From: Methylobacterium hispanicum | GTDB lineage: Bacteria; Pseudomonadota; Alphaproteobacteria; Rhizobiales; Beijerinckiaceae | Assembly: GCF_022179285.1 (NCBI RefSeq) | Contig: NZ_BPQO01000011.1 | Location: forward strand, 114,773-178,772 | DNA length: 64,000 nt | Reading direction: 5' to 3' | In this document: positions 33,674 to 42,505 of the stretch, one piece after another | How positions within the stretch are numbered: the first letter of the stretch is position 1 | Layout of the letters: each line of letters starts with the position of its first letter | Notes under the pieces: model-generated | Seen by the model: the letters and a program-made list of their open reading frames with translations, nothing else | Databases searched by the model: none | Told to the model about the DNA's origin: nothing | Made by a program: the position numbers and the translations under genes

Positions 33674-35509
33674 CTAGGGGAACCGATAGTGACAGAACGT
33701 CTGTGCCAAAAACTTGCGGGGCACGACCACCCCTTGGTTCCGCCCTGGGGGCGAGGAGTTGAAGGTGACGCTCCATACGGTACCATCGTCGCGGACGTTT
33801 GCCGTCGACCACAGGTCGATGTTCAGCGTTCCAGCCGAGACGCTGGTGGAACCACCCTGCTGTGAGCAGGGCCCTCCCACGCTCTCGTGCGGGGGGCAAT
33901 AGACCTCACCGGGCGTCGTCGAAACGCTGATGAGTTCCCCCAAGTTCTTGCTGTAGCTATATGAATCTTCCATTTTCGAAAGATAGATCTGCGGCTCGCC
34001 GATGCCGCAACTGTTGGTAGGCTTGGGCACTACGGATGAGGTGTTGATTACCCCGAACTGAGAGCCCTGATAGGCCATCACCTCACCTGTGTCTTGGATC
34101 ACGTACATGCCGCGAGCGACGTAGCTAGGTAGAAGGTCGCCAAGGCGAACGGCCGACGTCGCGGTGCCTGCTCGCGACTTCACCTCGGCATCGTACTGAG
34201 CGGAGATGTCCCGGATGTACTTCTGTGCCGCCTCGAAAGGCATGCCCTTGGCGGCGTTCAGAACCTGGGCCGAGCTTGGACTCGGCGTCGAGATGCCTTT
34301 CCCGACGGCGCTGCCGTAGACCATCGTGTCGGCGTTGAGGAAGTCGGGATTGAGCGTGGAGACGGTGGTCGTCGTCAAAGGTGAGACCGCGTAGTTCACG
34401 CCCTTCTTCGAGGCGAAGACGTCGGTATAGACCTGCCCTTCCACCACCGCGTCCCGACCGATCGTCGCGTCGCGCCCGACCGTCGCGTCCTGGGCCACGT
34501 CGAGGCTGCCCTGGCCGACCTTCAGGTCGCCCTGCAGCAGGGTCAGGCTCGGCTGCCCCGCCAGCCCGGCGCCGGCGATCGTCGCGCCTCTCCCGACGGA
34601 GAGATCGCGGCCCGTGGTCGTGTCGCGGTTGACTGAGAGATCGTCCTGGATGTCGATCCGGTTCGCCGTGCTGAGGTCGATCGAGTTGCCGCCCCCCGAG
34701 CCCGTGATGCGCTTCAGGTTGTTGATGTCGTTGGCGAGCATGTCGATGCTGGTGTGCATCCTGTTGGCCTCCGGCATGCCCGGCACGGCGAAGCGGTAGA
34801 GGAAGTCGGCCAGGATCGAGGTGCCGTCGAAGCCGAGCGTGGCGGCCACGTGCCCGGTCGTGGGAGCGGTGGCGCCCGCACCCGCGTAGTCGCCGGTGGG
34901 CGCGCGCCAGCCGCCGTAGGCGCCGATGATGTTGCCCTGCACGGTGCCGGCCGCGGTGTAGGCGGAGGCGGCCTGCGGGATGTAGCCGCCCTCCGCGCCC
35001 ACGAGGGTGGCCACGCGCGGCAGGGAGCTGTCCGAGATGGCGTTGCCCCCGTAGGTGTTGACGAGGATCTCCAGACGCTCCGGGCCACCGACGGCGGCCG
35101 GCGCGCGCTTGATCACCTGGACCGCGTGCTGCTGGTTGTAGGCGTTGCGGTTCTGGAAGCTGCTCCCGAGGAATCCCGCCGACTGGAGATCCTGCAGCCC
35201 GCCCGCCGCCCCTTCGCCCGCGACGATGCCGATCTGGATCGGCGCGTTCAGCGGAGCCACGGCGACGATCTGCGGGTAGTTCGAGCGCACGTAGGCGGTC
35301 GCGGCGTCCGTGACCTCCTTCAATCGCACGGCGGTCGCCTTGTCCTTCGTGGCGAGCTGACTGTCGGCGGCCATCTGGGCGAAGCCGACGCCGGCGACGG
35401 CCACGATGCCGAGCGCTCCCGCGACCTCGATCAAGGTCAGACCGCGCTTGCGCCGGCGAAGCCGATGCAGGAGACGGAGCGGTTCCTTCTGTATGGAGCG
35501 GATGGACAT
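33674..35509 (-). CDS. pilV: PilV-type minor pilin/tip adhesin of the thin pilus
   Basis: The 611-residue protein has a type IV prepilin start. Basic residues and Gly23 are followed by LTLIEVAGALGIVAVAGVG, with Glu at position +5 of the mature protein. The length and the N-terminal region (VRSNYPQIVAV, PGMPEANRMHTSIDM) match PilV of IncI plasmids, whose variable C-terminus recognises the recipient cell surface. The middle has short repeats (TVGRDATIGRDAVVEG) that suggest a beta-helix-like stalk. The last 200 residues are Ser/Thr-rich with several cysteines and are encoded by DNA of clearly lower GC (29 of 60 bases at 33961-34020). ATG 35509 is chosen because it gives a normal prepilin leader. 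No shufflon repeats or rci gene are adjacent. Confidence 0.8.
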   Translation of the reverse strand: MSIRSIQKEPLRLLHRLRRRKRGLTLIEVAGALGIVAVAGVGFAQMAADSQLATKDKATAVRLKEVTDAATAYVRSNYPQIVAVAPLNAPIQIGIVAGEGAAGGLQDLQSAGFLGSSFQNRNAYNQQHAVQVIKRAPAAVGGPERLEILVNTYGGNAISDSSLPRVATLVGAEGGYIPQAASAYTAAGTVQGNIIGAYGGWRAPTGDYAGAGATAPTTGHVAATLGFDGTSILADFLYRFAVPGMPEANRMHTSIDMLANDINNLKRITGSGGGNSIDLSTANRIDIQDDLSVNRDTTTGRDLSVGRGATIAGAGLAGQPSLTLLQGDLKVGQGSLDVAQDATVGRDATIGRDAVVEGQVYTDVFASKKGVNYAVSPLTTTTVSTLNPDFLNADTMVYGSAVGKGISTPSPSSAQVLNAAKGMPFEAAQKYIRDISAQYDAEVKSRAGTATSAVRLGDLLPSYVARGMYVIQDTGEVMAYQGSQFGVINTSSVVPKPTNSCGIGEPQIYLSKMEDSYSYSKNLGELISVSTTPGEVYCPPHESVGGPCSQQGGSTSVSAGTLNIDLWSTANVRDDGTVWSVTFNSSPPGRNQGVVVPRKFLAQTFCHYRFP

Positions 35510-35574
35510 CGGAACGGTCTCTCCGGACGTGCGCGGGTTCGGAAGCGGCTCGGGTGGGAGGTCTGCGACGCGCC

Positions 35575-36114
35575 TCATGGGGGCGTCGACGAACCGGTCT
35601 TGGATAGGCGCGTCGCCACCATCGGATCGCCGTCCTCCAGGACTGCGCCGCCCACGACCGGCGGGACGGCGAGGTTCAGCTGTCGGAGAGCACTTACGCG
35701 ATCTTCGCGAAAGACGCTCCGCAGCACCATCCCGAGCTGCTCGTTGTAGCGGCCGGCGTTGGCCGCGCCGTGAAGGCGGGTCACCAGGGCCTCGGCGATG
35801 CGCCCCTTCTCGATCGGGGTCCCGATGCCGCGGTAGTAGGTCACGAACAGGTCCGCGCCGTCGTGGACGCTGAGGATCGTCTGTCCGTAGACGGTGGCGT
35901 CGCGCATGTGCAACGGCAGGGCCGCGGCCGGAAGGACGGGGCCCGACGGGCAGACGACCTCCTGGCAGAAGGCGAGGACCTGCTGGTGGTAGCTCGCCAG
36001 CTGCGTGGCGACCGCCTCCGCTCGCGCCGTGTCGACCGCGGCCCGCGCGTCCCCGCGCCAGTCCGTCACGGCGATCATTCCGGTCACGAACAGGAGGACA
36101 TAGAGGATGTACAC
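35575..36114 (-). CDS. PilM-like inner-membrane pilus protein
   Basis: The 179-residue protein has a single N-terminal membrane anchor (MYILYVLLFVTGMIAVTDW) and a periplasmic remainder, with AVATQLASYHQQVLAFCQEV after the anchor. This fits the IncI PilM family in size and shape (short, one N-terminal helix, then an alpha segment and a beta domain), although the family is poorly conserved. It could also be a minor pilin, but there is no prepilin-type Gly-Phe/Leu cleavage site. The GTG start at 36114 follows GAAGGAACGAGC, one of the cases where the recurrent word acts as a ribosome binding site. It sits between the PilT/DotB-like ATPase and pilV; in R64 pilM precedes pilN, so the order is altered here. 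Confidence 0.55.
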   Translation of the reverse strand: MYILYVLLFVTGMIAVTDWRGDARAAVDTARAEAVATQLASYHQQVLAFCQEVVCPSGPVLPAAALPLHMRDATVYGQTILSVHDGADLFVTYYRGIGTPIEKGRIAEALVTRLHGAANAGRYNEQLGMVLRSVFREDRVSALRQLNLAVPPVVGGAVLEDGDPMVATRLSKTGSSTPP

Positions 36115-36130
36115 GCTCGTTCCTTCGTCC

Positions 36131-37186
36131 TCAGCGCCGCCTCTCGTCGGACGAAAGGAGCGGCGAGCGTCCCTGCTCGATCAGGATCTTCTGGGCCTCG
36201 AGTTCCTGCTTCAGCGCCGAGATGCTGCCTTCGCGGATCTTCGTCCGGATGGCGGGATCGTCGCCGACGAAAAGGAACTCGCCGCGCAGGAGCATGCCGT
36301 GCTCGGGATGGCGCTCCAGCTTCTGATGCACCACCGCGGACAGGCTATCAGAAAGAATGGACTGCACCAGATCCTTGTTCTCCAGGACCGAGGCGTACTT
36401 GATCAGCGACTGGATGGCGCCGATCGGCGAGTTGGCGTGGATCGTGGTGATCACGAGGTGGCCCGAGACCGCGAGGCGGATCGCCTCGTATGCGGCCTGG
36501 GAATCGCGCACCTCGCCGATCAGGATGAAGTTGGGAGACCACCGGAGGGCGTCCTTGATGTAGGGACCGAAGACGCCGTCCTCGACCGTGATCTGGTAGC
36601 AGCGGCCGTTCGGCCCCATGCGCCCCTCGAGGCCGAGCTCGGGCGGGTCCTCGACCGTCACGCCCACGCCGCCGGAGAAGGTGACGAAGGCCTGCAGCAG
36701 CGAGCTCGCGGTCGTGGTCTTGCCCTGGCCGGTCGCGCCCGCGAGAAGGATCAGGCCCTCCTTCTTCCGGGAGTTGGCGAAGCCCGCGAAGGTGTGGACG
36801 ACGACCTTCGGCAGGCCCAGCGTGCCGAAGCCCGGCACCGGCGAAGGAACGCGGCGCAGGACGTAGGTGACGTTGTCCTGATGCTTCATGCGCGCGCAGC
36901 GGTAGCGGACCCCGTCGTGCTCGAGGGCGAAGTGCTTCTGCTTCTGCCCGCGTGCGAAGACGATCGGCATCACGTCGTTGAGGTCCGACACGACGCCGCG
37001 CGGGATCTGCGCGAGCACGCCCTTCGCCCCCGTGACGTTCTTGAGGAAGGCGGTGCCGTCCTCCGCGACGAAGAGGTCGGTGAACTCGAGATCGCGGAGG
37101 CGGAAGCCGTCCTTGTCGGCATGGCCCGCCGCCGCGAAGATCTCCTGCGGCGATCGGGGCAGGGAGGCCACGGTTCCTTCGGACAT
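36131..37186 (-). CDS. PilT/DotB-like secretion or retraction ATPase
   Basis: The 351-residue protein is a GspE-superfamily ATPase of the PilT/DotB branch. Walker A is LAGATGQGKTTTASSL (near 150), an Asp box is in VTVEDPPE, Walker B is in NFILIGEVRDSQAA, and the His box is GHLVITTIHANSP. IncI plasmids have TraJ, a DotB homologue that powers the T4BSS, while twitching pili have PilT for retraction. Here the gene lies inside the pil operon directly after pilR, overlapping its stop in TGATG, and there is no other DotB candidate in the window. It could therefore serve the pilus, the T4BSS, or both. The ATG at 37186 is fixed by that overlap. Confidence 0.75.
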   Translation of the reverse strand: MSEGTVASLPRSPQEIFAAAGHADKDGFRLRDLEFTDLFVAEDGTAFLKNVTGAKGVLAQIPRGVVSDLNDVMPIVFARGQKQKHFALEHDGVRYRCARMKHQDNVTYVLRRVPSPVPGFGTLGLPKVVVHTFAGFANSRKKEGLILLAGATGQGKTTTASSLLQAFVTFSGGVGVTVEDPPELGLEGRMGPNGRCYQITVEDGVFGPYIKDALRWSPNFILIGEVRDSQAAYEAIRLAVSGHLVITTIHANSPIGAIQSLIKYASVLENKDLVQSILSDSLSAVVHQKLERHPEHGMLLRGEFLFVGDDPAIRTKIREGSISALKQELEAQKILIEQGRSPLLSSDERRR

Positions 37187-38259
37187 CACTGCACCCCGCT
37201 CTGGATCTGGGCAAGCACGCTCTGGAGACCCGCTCCGAGCCAGCCGATCACGAACGTCATCAGGACGAGCGCGACGTAGGCGAAGATCTTCATCTGACCC
37301 TGGACGCGCTGCACGCTCAGCTCGATCCACTTCACGCCCATCTTCTGCATGCGGACCTCGAACCCGGCGAGACCGGCGAAGGCGCGCAGATCCAGCACCG
37401 CCTCCTCGTCGGGGAAGGCGTGGCCCGCGAGATAGAGCGCCTCGCCGAGGTTGCGGCCGTTGGTCATCAGCTGCAGGGCCCGGCCGAGCCGCTCCCGGTA
37501 CCATGGGTTCGCGTCGCGCAGCAGGGCGCGGAGCGTGTCGGTGAAGGTCACGTTGGCCTTCGTCATGGCCGACACGGTCAGCATGAAGCCGACGCCCACC
37601 GACATCCGGTAGAGGGAGAAGGGCGGCACCTTGTCGGCGTAGACGCGGATGCGCCCGGTCCAGCGCGGCATCGACCACATGCTGACCGCGACGCACGCGA
37701 AGAACGCGATGACGATCGGCATCAGCCAGATGTCGACGAAATCGGAAAGGAAGGCCAGCGAGCCGCCCGCGCCCGTCCACTTCTCGCGCGGGTACACCTC
37801 GTTGAAGGCCGGAACGACCATCACGCCGAAGATCACGAGGAAGCCCACGACGGCCGCCATCAGCAGCATCGGATAGGCCACGCCGCCCCAGATGGCTCCG
37901 CGGATCTTGGACATTCCCTCCTGGATCCTCAGGGCGTTCCGGAGGGCCTCCTCGACCTTGCCGGCCTCCTCGCCCGCCTTGATCACCATGCGGTCCGAGT
38001 CGGGGATCCATCCCTCCATGGCGTCGCCGAGCTTCACGCCGTCCCGCACCCGGGTACGCCACGTGTCGAGGGCGATCGCCGCGACCCGCTTCGGCTTGTT
38101 GCCGTCGTAGGAGGCGTGGACCCAGCAGATGTCGAGAGCCTCGGTCAGCTTGATGTTGTTGTGCAGCAGGTCGATCAGCTTCTCGTAGATGCGCGTGCGC
38201 TGGCCAGAGCCGAACTGCAGCCGGACGAAGCGCTCGTTGAGATCGTCCATGATGCTCAT
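37186..38259 (-). CDS. pilR: PilR inner-membrane platform protein (GspF/PilC family)
   Basis: The 357-residue protein is the polytopic platform protein of the pilus. The PilC/GspF fold is visible as two related halves, each with a helical cytoplasmic domain (IYEKLIDLLHNNIKLTEALD; VGVGFMLTVSAMTKANVTF) followed by membrane helices. Three hydrophobic segments are around residues 128-152, 172-192 and 322-345. Near the middle is RVRDGVKLGDAMEGWIPDSD, typical of the family. It binds the extension ATPase (PilQ here). Its ATG overlaps the pilQ stop in ATGA and its stop overlaps the next ATG, so it is tightly coupled. The order pilQ-pilR matches IncI R64. Confidence 0.85.
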   Translation of the reverse strand: MSIMDDLNERFVRLQFGSGQRTRIYEKLIDLLHNNIKLTEALDICWVHASYDGNKPKRVAAIALDTWRTRVRDGVKLGDAMEGWIPDSDRMVIKAGEEAGKVEEALRNALRIQEGMSKIRGAIWGGVAYPMLLMAAVVGFLVIFGVMVVPAFNEVYPREKWTGAGGSLAFLSDFVDIWLMPIVIAFFACVAVSMWSMPRWTGRIRVYADKVPPFSLYRMSVGVGFMLTVSAMTKANVTFTDTLRALLRDANPWYRERLGRALQLMTNGRNLGEALYLAGHAFPDEEAVLDLRAFAGLAGFEVRMQKMGVKWIELSVQRVQGQMKIFAYVALVLMTFVIGWLGAGLQSVLAQIQSGVQ

Positions 38260-40154
38260 GGCTTGCTCCGGATGGCGATGTGGGGTGCGAGCGTCTCGAT
38301 CCGCTTGGAATCGAAGTGGAACAGGGGGCCGACGCGCGAGATCTCCCGGGGGTCGACTTGGCCGCGCAGCATCTTGATGATCGCGTGCTCCAGCATGCCC
38401 ACGCCCTTGAGATCCTGCTTCCAGTAGCGGATGGCCTCCAGCTTCTGCTGGGCGCGGATGTGGAGCATGAACTGCTCGTCGGGACGCAGCGTCTCGGCGA
38501 CCACGGTCCGGCCGCGGTATCCCGGCGACTTCTTCCGGCAATGCTCGCAGCCTGCCGGGTTGGCGACGTGCACGTCCTGCAACCCGTCGGCGGCCTCGCA
38601 GATGATCTTGAGGTTGTCCCGGATGTCGGGGTGGATCACGTCCCAGGACCGCGAGAGGGGCGTCTTGCAGCTCGGGCAGAGCTCGCGCACGAGGCGCTGG
38701 GCGATCAGACCGGTGAACAAGGACGGATCTGCGACCCGGTAGTCCTCCAGACCCTTGTCGCGCAGGCGGTCGAGGATCGAGGCGGCGTCGTTCGTGTGCA
38801 GCGAGCACCACACTTGGTGACCGGTCATGCTCGCCTCGCAGGCGAGCTTGGCGGATGCCGCGTCGCGCACCTCGCCGATCATGATGACGTCGGGGTCCGA
38901 ACGGAGCGCGGCCGCGATCGCCTTGCGGAAGGCCTCCGTGCGTTCCTCGTCCGTGTCGGCGTTCATCACCGCGAGCTGGATGGCGCCCTCGATGACGTAC
39001 TCGGGCGGATCCTCGATCGTGATGATCTTTATCTCGCCCTTCTTCTCCCGGTAGAGCGTCCGCAAAGCGCGCTGCAGCGTCGTGGACTTGCCCGATCCGG
39101 TCGGCCCCGAGATGACGACGATGCCCGTCGAGAGCTGCCGCAGCAGGCGGATGTCGCGGATCTGGAAATCCTCGTAGCCGAGCTCGTCGACGTCGCGGTC
39201 GGATCCTTCCCGCTCGGCATAGAGGAGCCGGGTGACCATGTGGCGCCCGAGGCCGGGGATCGGGTTGAACTGCAGGCGGAGCGATTGGATGTCGGGCGGC
39301 AGCGAGATTCCGTGCTTCGGATCCGAGACCTGTGCGCCCTGGAAGTCGGTCAGCCGGTAGTTCACGTCGCTGACGCCCGCCATCGCGAAGGCCGCGGAGG
39401 CCATCTGATGGGCGTAGTTCGGCGTCAGCTGGGCGATCTCGGTGATGACGCCCTGGACCCGGAGCCGCACCGTCGCGGAATCCCGCCCGATGATCATGTC
39501 CACGTCGGAGGCCTTGAGCTCGGCCGCCTTCCGGACGAGATCGACGAAGGCCCGCTGCATCTTCATCTGGTCGGCGCCGCCTACGATCTGGTCGCGGCTG
39601 CGGCGGGTATGGGCGTCGTAGACCTTGCGGATGACGTCGAGATCGACGAGCCACTGGTGCTCGATGCGGACTCCGAGTCGCGCGATCAGGGCCCGCACGG
39701 CCATGACGTGCTGGTTGATCGGGTCGGTCCTCGGGACGAGCAGATAGCCGTTCTCCAGGACGACGCAGTGCTGGCGCTGCTCCTCCGTCGTCGTGATCGC
39801 GCCGCCAGGCGCGGTGAGGACGTCGCCCACGTAGGAGAGGATCTGGGTGACGACCCTCTGGTCGGCCGCCGTCGCCGCGGGGATCGTCACCTTGCGGCCG
39901 GGCTCGATGAAGCGCTCCGGGTCCGCGGACCTGCCGACGCCGTTCCCGAAGGTCTCGATGTCCCGAGCCGGCACCGCCGGCAACGTGCCCGCGCCGCGCG
40001 GCTCCGCGCGGTTGGGCCGGTCGGCGCGCTCCTGCTTCGGAAGCGACGTCTGCCGCGGCCGCGCGGCCGAGGGTTTGGGGCCGCGCGCCTTCGCCTGCTT
40101 CGGCTTCCCGGCGCGGAGCCTCAGCTTGCTCATGATGCTTTCGACGAACGCCAT
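38256..40154 (-). CDS. pilQ: PilQ pilus assembly ATPase (GspE/PilB family)
   Basis: The 632-residue protein is the pilus extension ATPase. A basic N-terminal extension (1-70) precedes the GspE-type core with Walker A VISGPTGSGKSTTLQRAL (near 350), an Asp-box segment IKIITIEDPPEYV, Walker B DVIMIGEVRDAASA and the His box GHQVWCSLHTNDAAS. A tetracysteine zinc site follows (CPSC near 491 and CEHC near 534), as in PilB/GspE. In IncI plasmids the thin-pilus ATPase is named PilQ, which is unrelated to the outer-membrane PilQ of type IVa pili. The ATG at 40154 follows GAGGGGGCCCC. Codon use is like its neighbours. Confidence 0.88.
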   Translation of the reverse strand: MAFVESIMSKLRLRAGKPKQAKARGPKPSAARPRQTSLPKQERADRPNRAEPRGAGTLPAVPARDIETFGNGVGRSADPERFIEPGRKVTIPAATAADQRVVTQILSYVGDVLTAPGGAITTTEEQRQHCVVLENGYLLVPRTDPINQHVMAVRALIARLGVRIEHQWLVDLDVIRKVYDAHTRRSRDQIVGGADQMKMQRAFVDLVRKAAELKASDVDMIIGRDSATVRLRVQGVITEIAQLTPNYAHQMASAAFAMAGVSDVNYRLTDFQGAQVSDPKHGISLPPDIQSLRLQFNPIPGLGRHMVTRLLYAEREGSDRDVDELGYEDFQIRDIRLLRQLSTGIVVISGPTGSGKSTTLQRALRTLYREKKGEIKIITIEDPPEYVIEGAIQLAVMNADTDEERTEAFRKAIAAALRSDPDVIMIGEVRDAASAKLACEASMTGHQVWCSLHTNDAASILDRLRDKGLEDYRVADPSLFTGLIAQRLVRELCPSCKTPLSRSWDVIHPDIRDNLKIICEAADGLQDVHVANPAGCEHCRKKSPGYRGRTVVAETLRPDEQFMLHIRAQQKLEAIRYWKQDLKGVGMLEHAIIKMLRGQVDPREISRVGPLFHFDSKRIETLAPHIAIRSKP

Positions 40155-40191
40155 GGGGCCCCCTCGGTGCGGTGCGGGCTGGGCTGCGGCC

Positions 40192-41103
40192 TCAGCGCGA
40201 GCCGAAGCCGCCCATCGGGAGCGGGGACGCGCCGATCGGCATCTGGACCGTCCGGGCGGGGAGGCTCTGCGGGCCGGCCCCGGGCTGGGGCCGCATGCCC
40301 GGCACGACGGTCCCGAAGGCGAGCGGGAAGCGCTTGCCGTTCTTCACCACCTCGACGCCGTTGTCGGTGACGGACGCCACGCGCATGCCTTCCGGCAGCT
40401 GGGTCCCGGCCCGCACGGTGAACTGACCCACGTAGGGCACGAGAACCACCGCGCGGAGCGACCCGCCGCTGCCGTGGATGGAGGCCACCAGGGGCTTGGG
40501 GGCGTTCTCCTCCTCCAGCTTCCGAGCGGCGAGCGCCTGCTGCACGGCCTCGTCGACCTTGCGCTTCTGATCCTCGTCGGAGGCGCCGCCGCTCTTCGAG
40601 CCGTCTCCCGAGATGTCGTCGAGGACCTTCAGGACCTCGGCGAGGGCCTTCGCTTCCTGCCCCATCATCAGCGTCTCGCGGATGCGCATCTGGCGCTGCT
40701 GCATCTGCTGGAGCTGGGAGCCCGAGAGGATCGGGGCCGCGTTGTCGAGCGCCGCGAGTTTCTCCTCGACCTTGGTCCTCAGCGTCTCGAGGCGCTGCTG
40801 AGCCGGGCTGGACGCGGGGAGAGCCTGGGCGTCGCCCTGGGGAGAACCGAAGCCGGGCTGTACTTGGCCGACCGGATTCGGCGGCACCGCGCCGGGGCCC
40901 GGTACGGCCGCCGGAACGATGCCCGGCTGGACGGGGAGGACGTCCTGCCGGACTGCCGCGGGCTGCGGGAAGCCCGCGGGGCTCTCGGGCGAGGGGACGC
41001 CGGTCGCGGCGACCGGCAGCACCCCCGCGGGCGGCAGCTGCACCTGCTGGGCATGGACCGCCGTCGACAGGAGGGCGGCGGCGAGAACGGCGGGCGTGCG
41101 CAT
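40192..41103 (-). CDS. pilP: PilP-like periplasmic pilus protein
   Basis: The 303-residue protein has a signal peptide (MRTPAVLAAALLSTAVHAQ), a long Pro/Gln-rich stretch (20-95) and a helical segment with KVEEKLAALDNAAPILSG (about 107-130). The C-terminal beta domain includes VLVPYVGQFTVRAGTQLPEG and VASVTDNGVEVVKNGKRFPL. This C-terminal part is the recognisable PilP feature (a small beta domain that contacts the secretin). It lies in the order pilO-pilP-pilQ as in IncI plasmids, three bases after pilO. The proline-rich region would span the periplasm. The assignment leans on order and architecture more than on sequence identity. Confidence 0.7.
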   Translation of the reverse strand: MRTPAVLAAALLSTAVHAQQVQLPPAGVLPVAATGVPSPESPAGFPQPAAVRQDVLPVQPGIVPAAVPGPGAVPPNPVGQVQPGFGSPQGDAQALPASSPAQQRLETLRTKVEEKLAALDNAAPILSGSQLQQMQQRQMRIRETLMMGQEAKALAEVLKVLDDISGDGSKSGGASDEDQKRKVDEAVQQALAARKLEEENAPKPLVASIHGSGGSLRAVVLVPYVGQFTVRAGTQLPEGMRVASVTDNGVEVVKNGKRFPLAFGTVVPGMRPQPGAGPQSLPARTVQMPIGASPLPMGGFGSR

Positions 41104-41106
41104 GGC

Positions 41107-42498
41107 CTAGGACCTACTCTGCATGTTCGGGGCGGGGCGGACGCCGGGCTTGGCCTTGACGCCGCCTTCGGGGATCGGCTTCGCCTCGTGGAAGGCGCCT
41201 TCCACGATCCAGATTCCGGCAAGGTTGTTCTGCGCGTAGTCGAACGTGATCTTCTGCATCGTCATCCCCGCGACCTTTTCGAGGATGGACAGAAATTCCC
41301 GCGGATCGAGCTGAGTGCGGAACGTGTACTTGGTCGTGATGTAGTGCTCGGTCTGCTGGCCCGCGGCGATGTCGAGGCGCGTGAAGGTTTCCTCGAACTG
41401 CGACGCGAGGTAGCTCTGCACCCGAGCGACCTTCTCGGTCTTGAGGTCGGGAAGCATCGTGCTCTGGGCGCTTCCGCTCCAGGTCGCGGCGGCCTTGTCC
41501 GCCGAGGGCCGCGTGATCTGGGGCTGGAAATCGCCCTTCTTCAGGCTCGCTCCGATCCAGTTGGCGGAGGCGATCGTCCCCTCGCGGTCCATCAGGGCCT
41601 CGACCCTGACCACGAGTCCGCCCGGCTGGCACGTCACCGTCGTCGGCTTCCAGCCCGCGACCGCGAAGGGATAGCGGCCGATCTCGTCCAGGCAGGATCG
41701 GACGAAGTTGGAGGCGACGATCTGGCCGGCCCAGGGGGGCGGGGGCGGAGGTTCGGCCTGCTTGCCGGGCAGCTTGACGTTGGCCGCCTGCTTGCGGAGA
41801 CGCTCGAGCTCGGCTTGGTACTCCTGCTCCTTCACGTGGCTCCAGTAGACGAAGCCGCTGCCGATGATGGCCGCACCGATCAGCAGGATGCCGATGAGCT
41901 TGATCGTCGCGCCGGCGCGTCTGACGTCGACGAGCTTCGGCCCGGTCTTCTTCCCGATCAGGGCGTCGAGCGCGATCTCGCGGGTCTCGTGGAAGCGGAA
42001 TTCGTCCGGCGCGAAGGCCTCGCTCCACCCTCCGGCGTTGCCGTAGATGTTGTTGAAGGCCTCCATCGCGTCCCGCTTGTCCGCGAGGAAGCGGTCGCAC
42101 GTCGCCAGGACGGCGCCGTCGCGGATGGCCACGAAGTAGAAGCCACCCTTGACGGGGAAGACGCCGATGAGGTTGTCGCGATCCTCGCCGACCGCGGCCG
42201 CCAGGGACGGCATGCCGGCCTTGTGGCCCGCCGACCTCCAGCCGACCGCGTACTGGTGCGTGCCCTCGGACCGGACGAGGTAGAAGTCGCCCTCGACGCT
42301 GTTCTGCGCCATGGCCTTGGCTTCGGCCACGGCCTTGGCGGGGTTCTCGACCGCCTGCCAGAGCAGGCCGACGGCCCACTCGCGGCCGGCGGCCGTGACG
42401 GTCCCGACGTCGGCCGGGGCGGCCGCCGTCGGGACCTCCACCTCGATGCCGAAGCCTGAATCCTTCGGGTTGGATCTGCGGATCGCGCTCTTGGCCAT
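41107..42498 (-). CDS. pilO2: PilO-like pilus assembly protein (PilO2 type)
   Basis: The 463-residue protein has a cytoplasmic N-terminal domain (1-190, with YAVGWRSAGHKAGMPSLAAA and FYFVAIRDGAVLATCDRFLA). One membrane helix follows (about 194-215, IKLIGILLIGAAIIGSGFVY), then a periplasmic region with three cysteines. This domain order is typical of the type IVb pilus PilO2 family of IncI plasmids and of the related bundle-forming and Tcp pili. The opening segment resembles PilM/actin-like adaptor domains only loosely. It lies 7 bases after pilN and 3 bases before pilP. It should link the cytoplasmic ATPase and platform to the secretin. Confidence 0.75.
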   Translation of the reverse strand: MAKSAIRRSNPKDSGFGIEVEVPTAAAPADVGTVTAAGREWAVGLLWQAVENPAKAVAEAKAMAQNSVEGDFYLVRSEGTHQYAVGWRSAGHKAGMPSLAAAVGEDRDNLIGVFPVKGGFYFVAIRDGAVLATCDRFLADKRDAMEAFNNIYGNAGGWSEAFAPDEFRFHETREIALDALIGKKTGPKLVDVRRAGATIKLIGILLIGAAIIGSGFVYWSHVKEQEYQAELERLRKQAANVKLPGKQAEPPPPPPWAGQIVASNFVRSCLDEIGRYPFAVAGWKPTTVTCQPGGLVVRVEALMDREGTIASANWIGASLKKGDFQPQITRPSADKAAATWSGSAQSTMLPDLKTEKVARVQSYLASQFEETFTRLDIAAGQQTEHYITTKYTFRTQLDPREFLSILEKVAGMTMQKITFDYAQNNLAGIWIVEGAFHEAKPIPEGGVKAKPGVRPAPNMQSRS

Positions 42499-42505
42499 GG
42501 CCGCC

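Noticed and set aside
33674..35509. Shufflon-type inverted repeats in or beside pilV
   Set aside because: I looked for repeated recombinase sites at the 3' end of pilV and saw none; no rci gene is adjacent and the recombinase at 60349 is far away.
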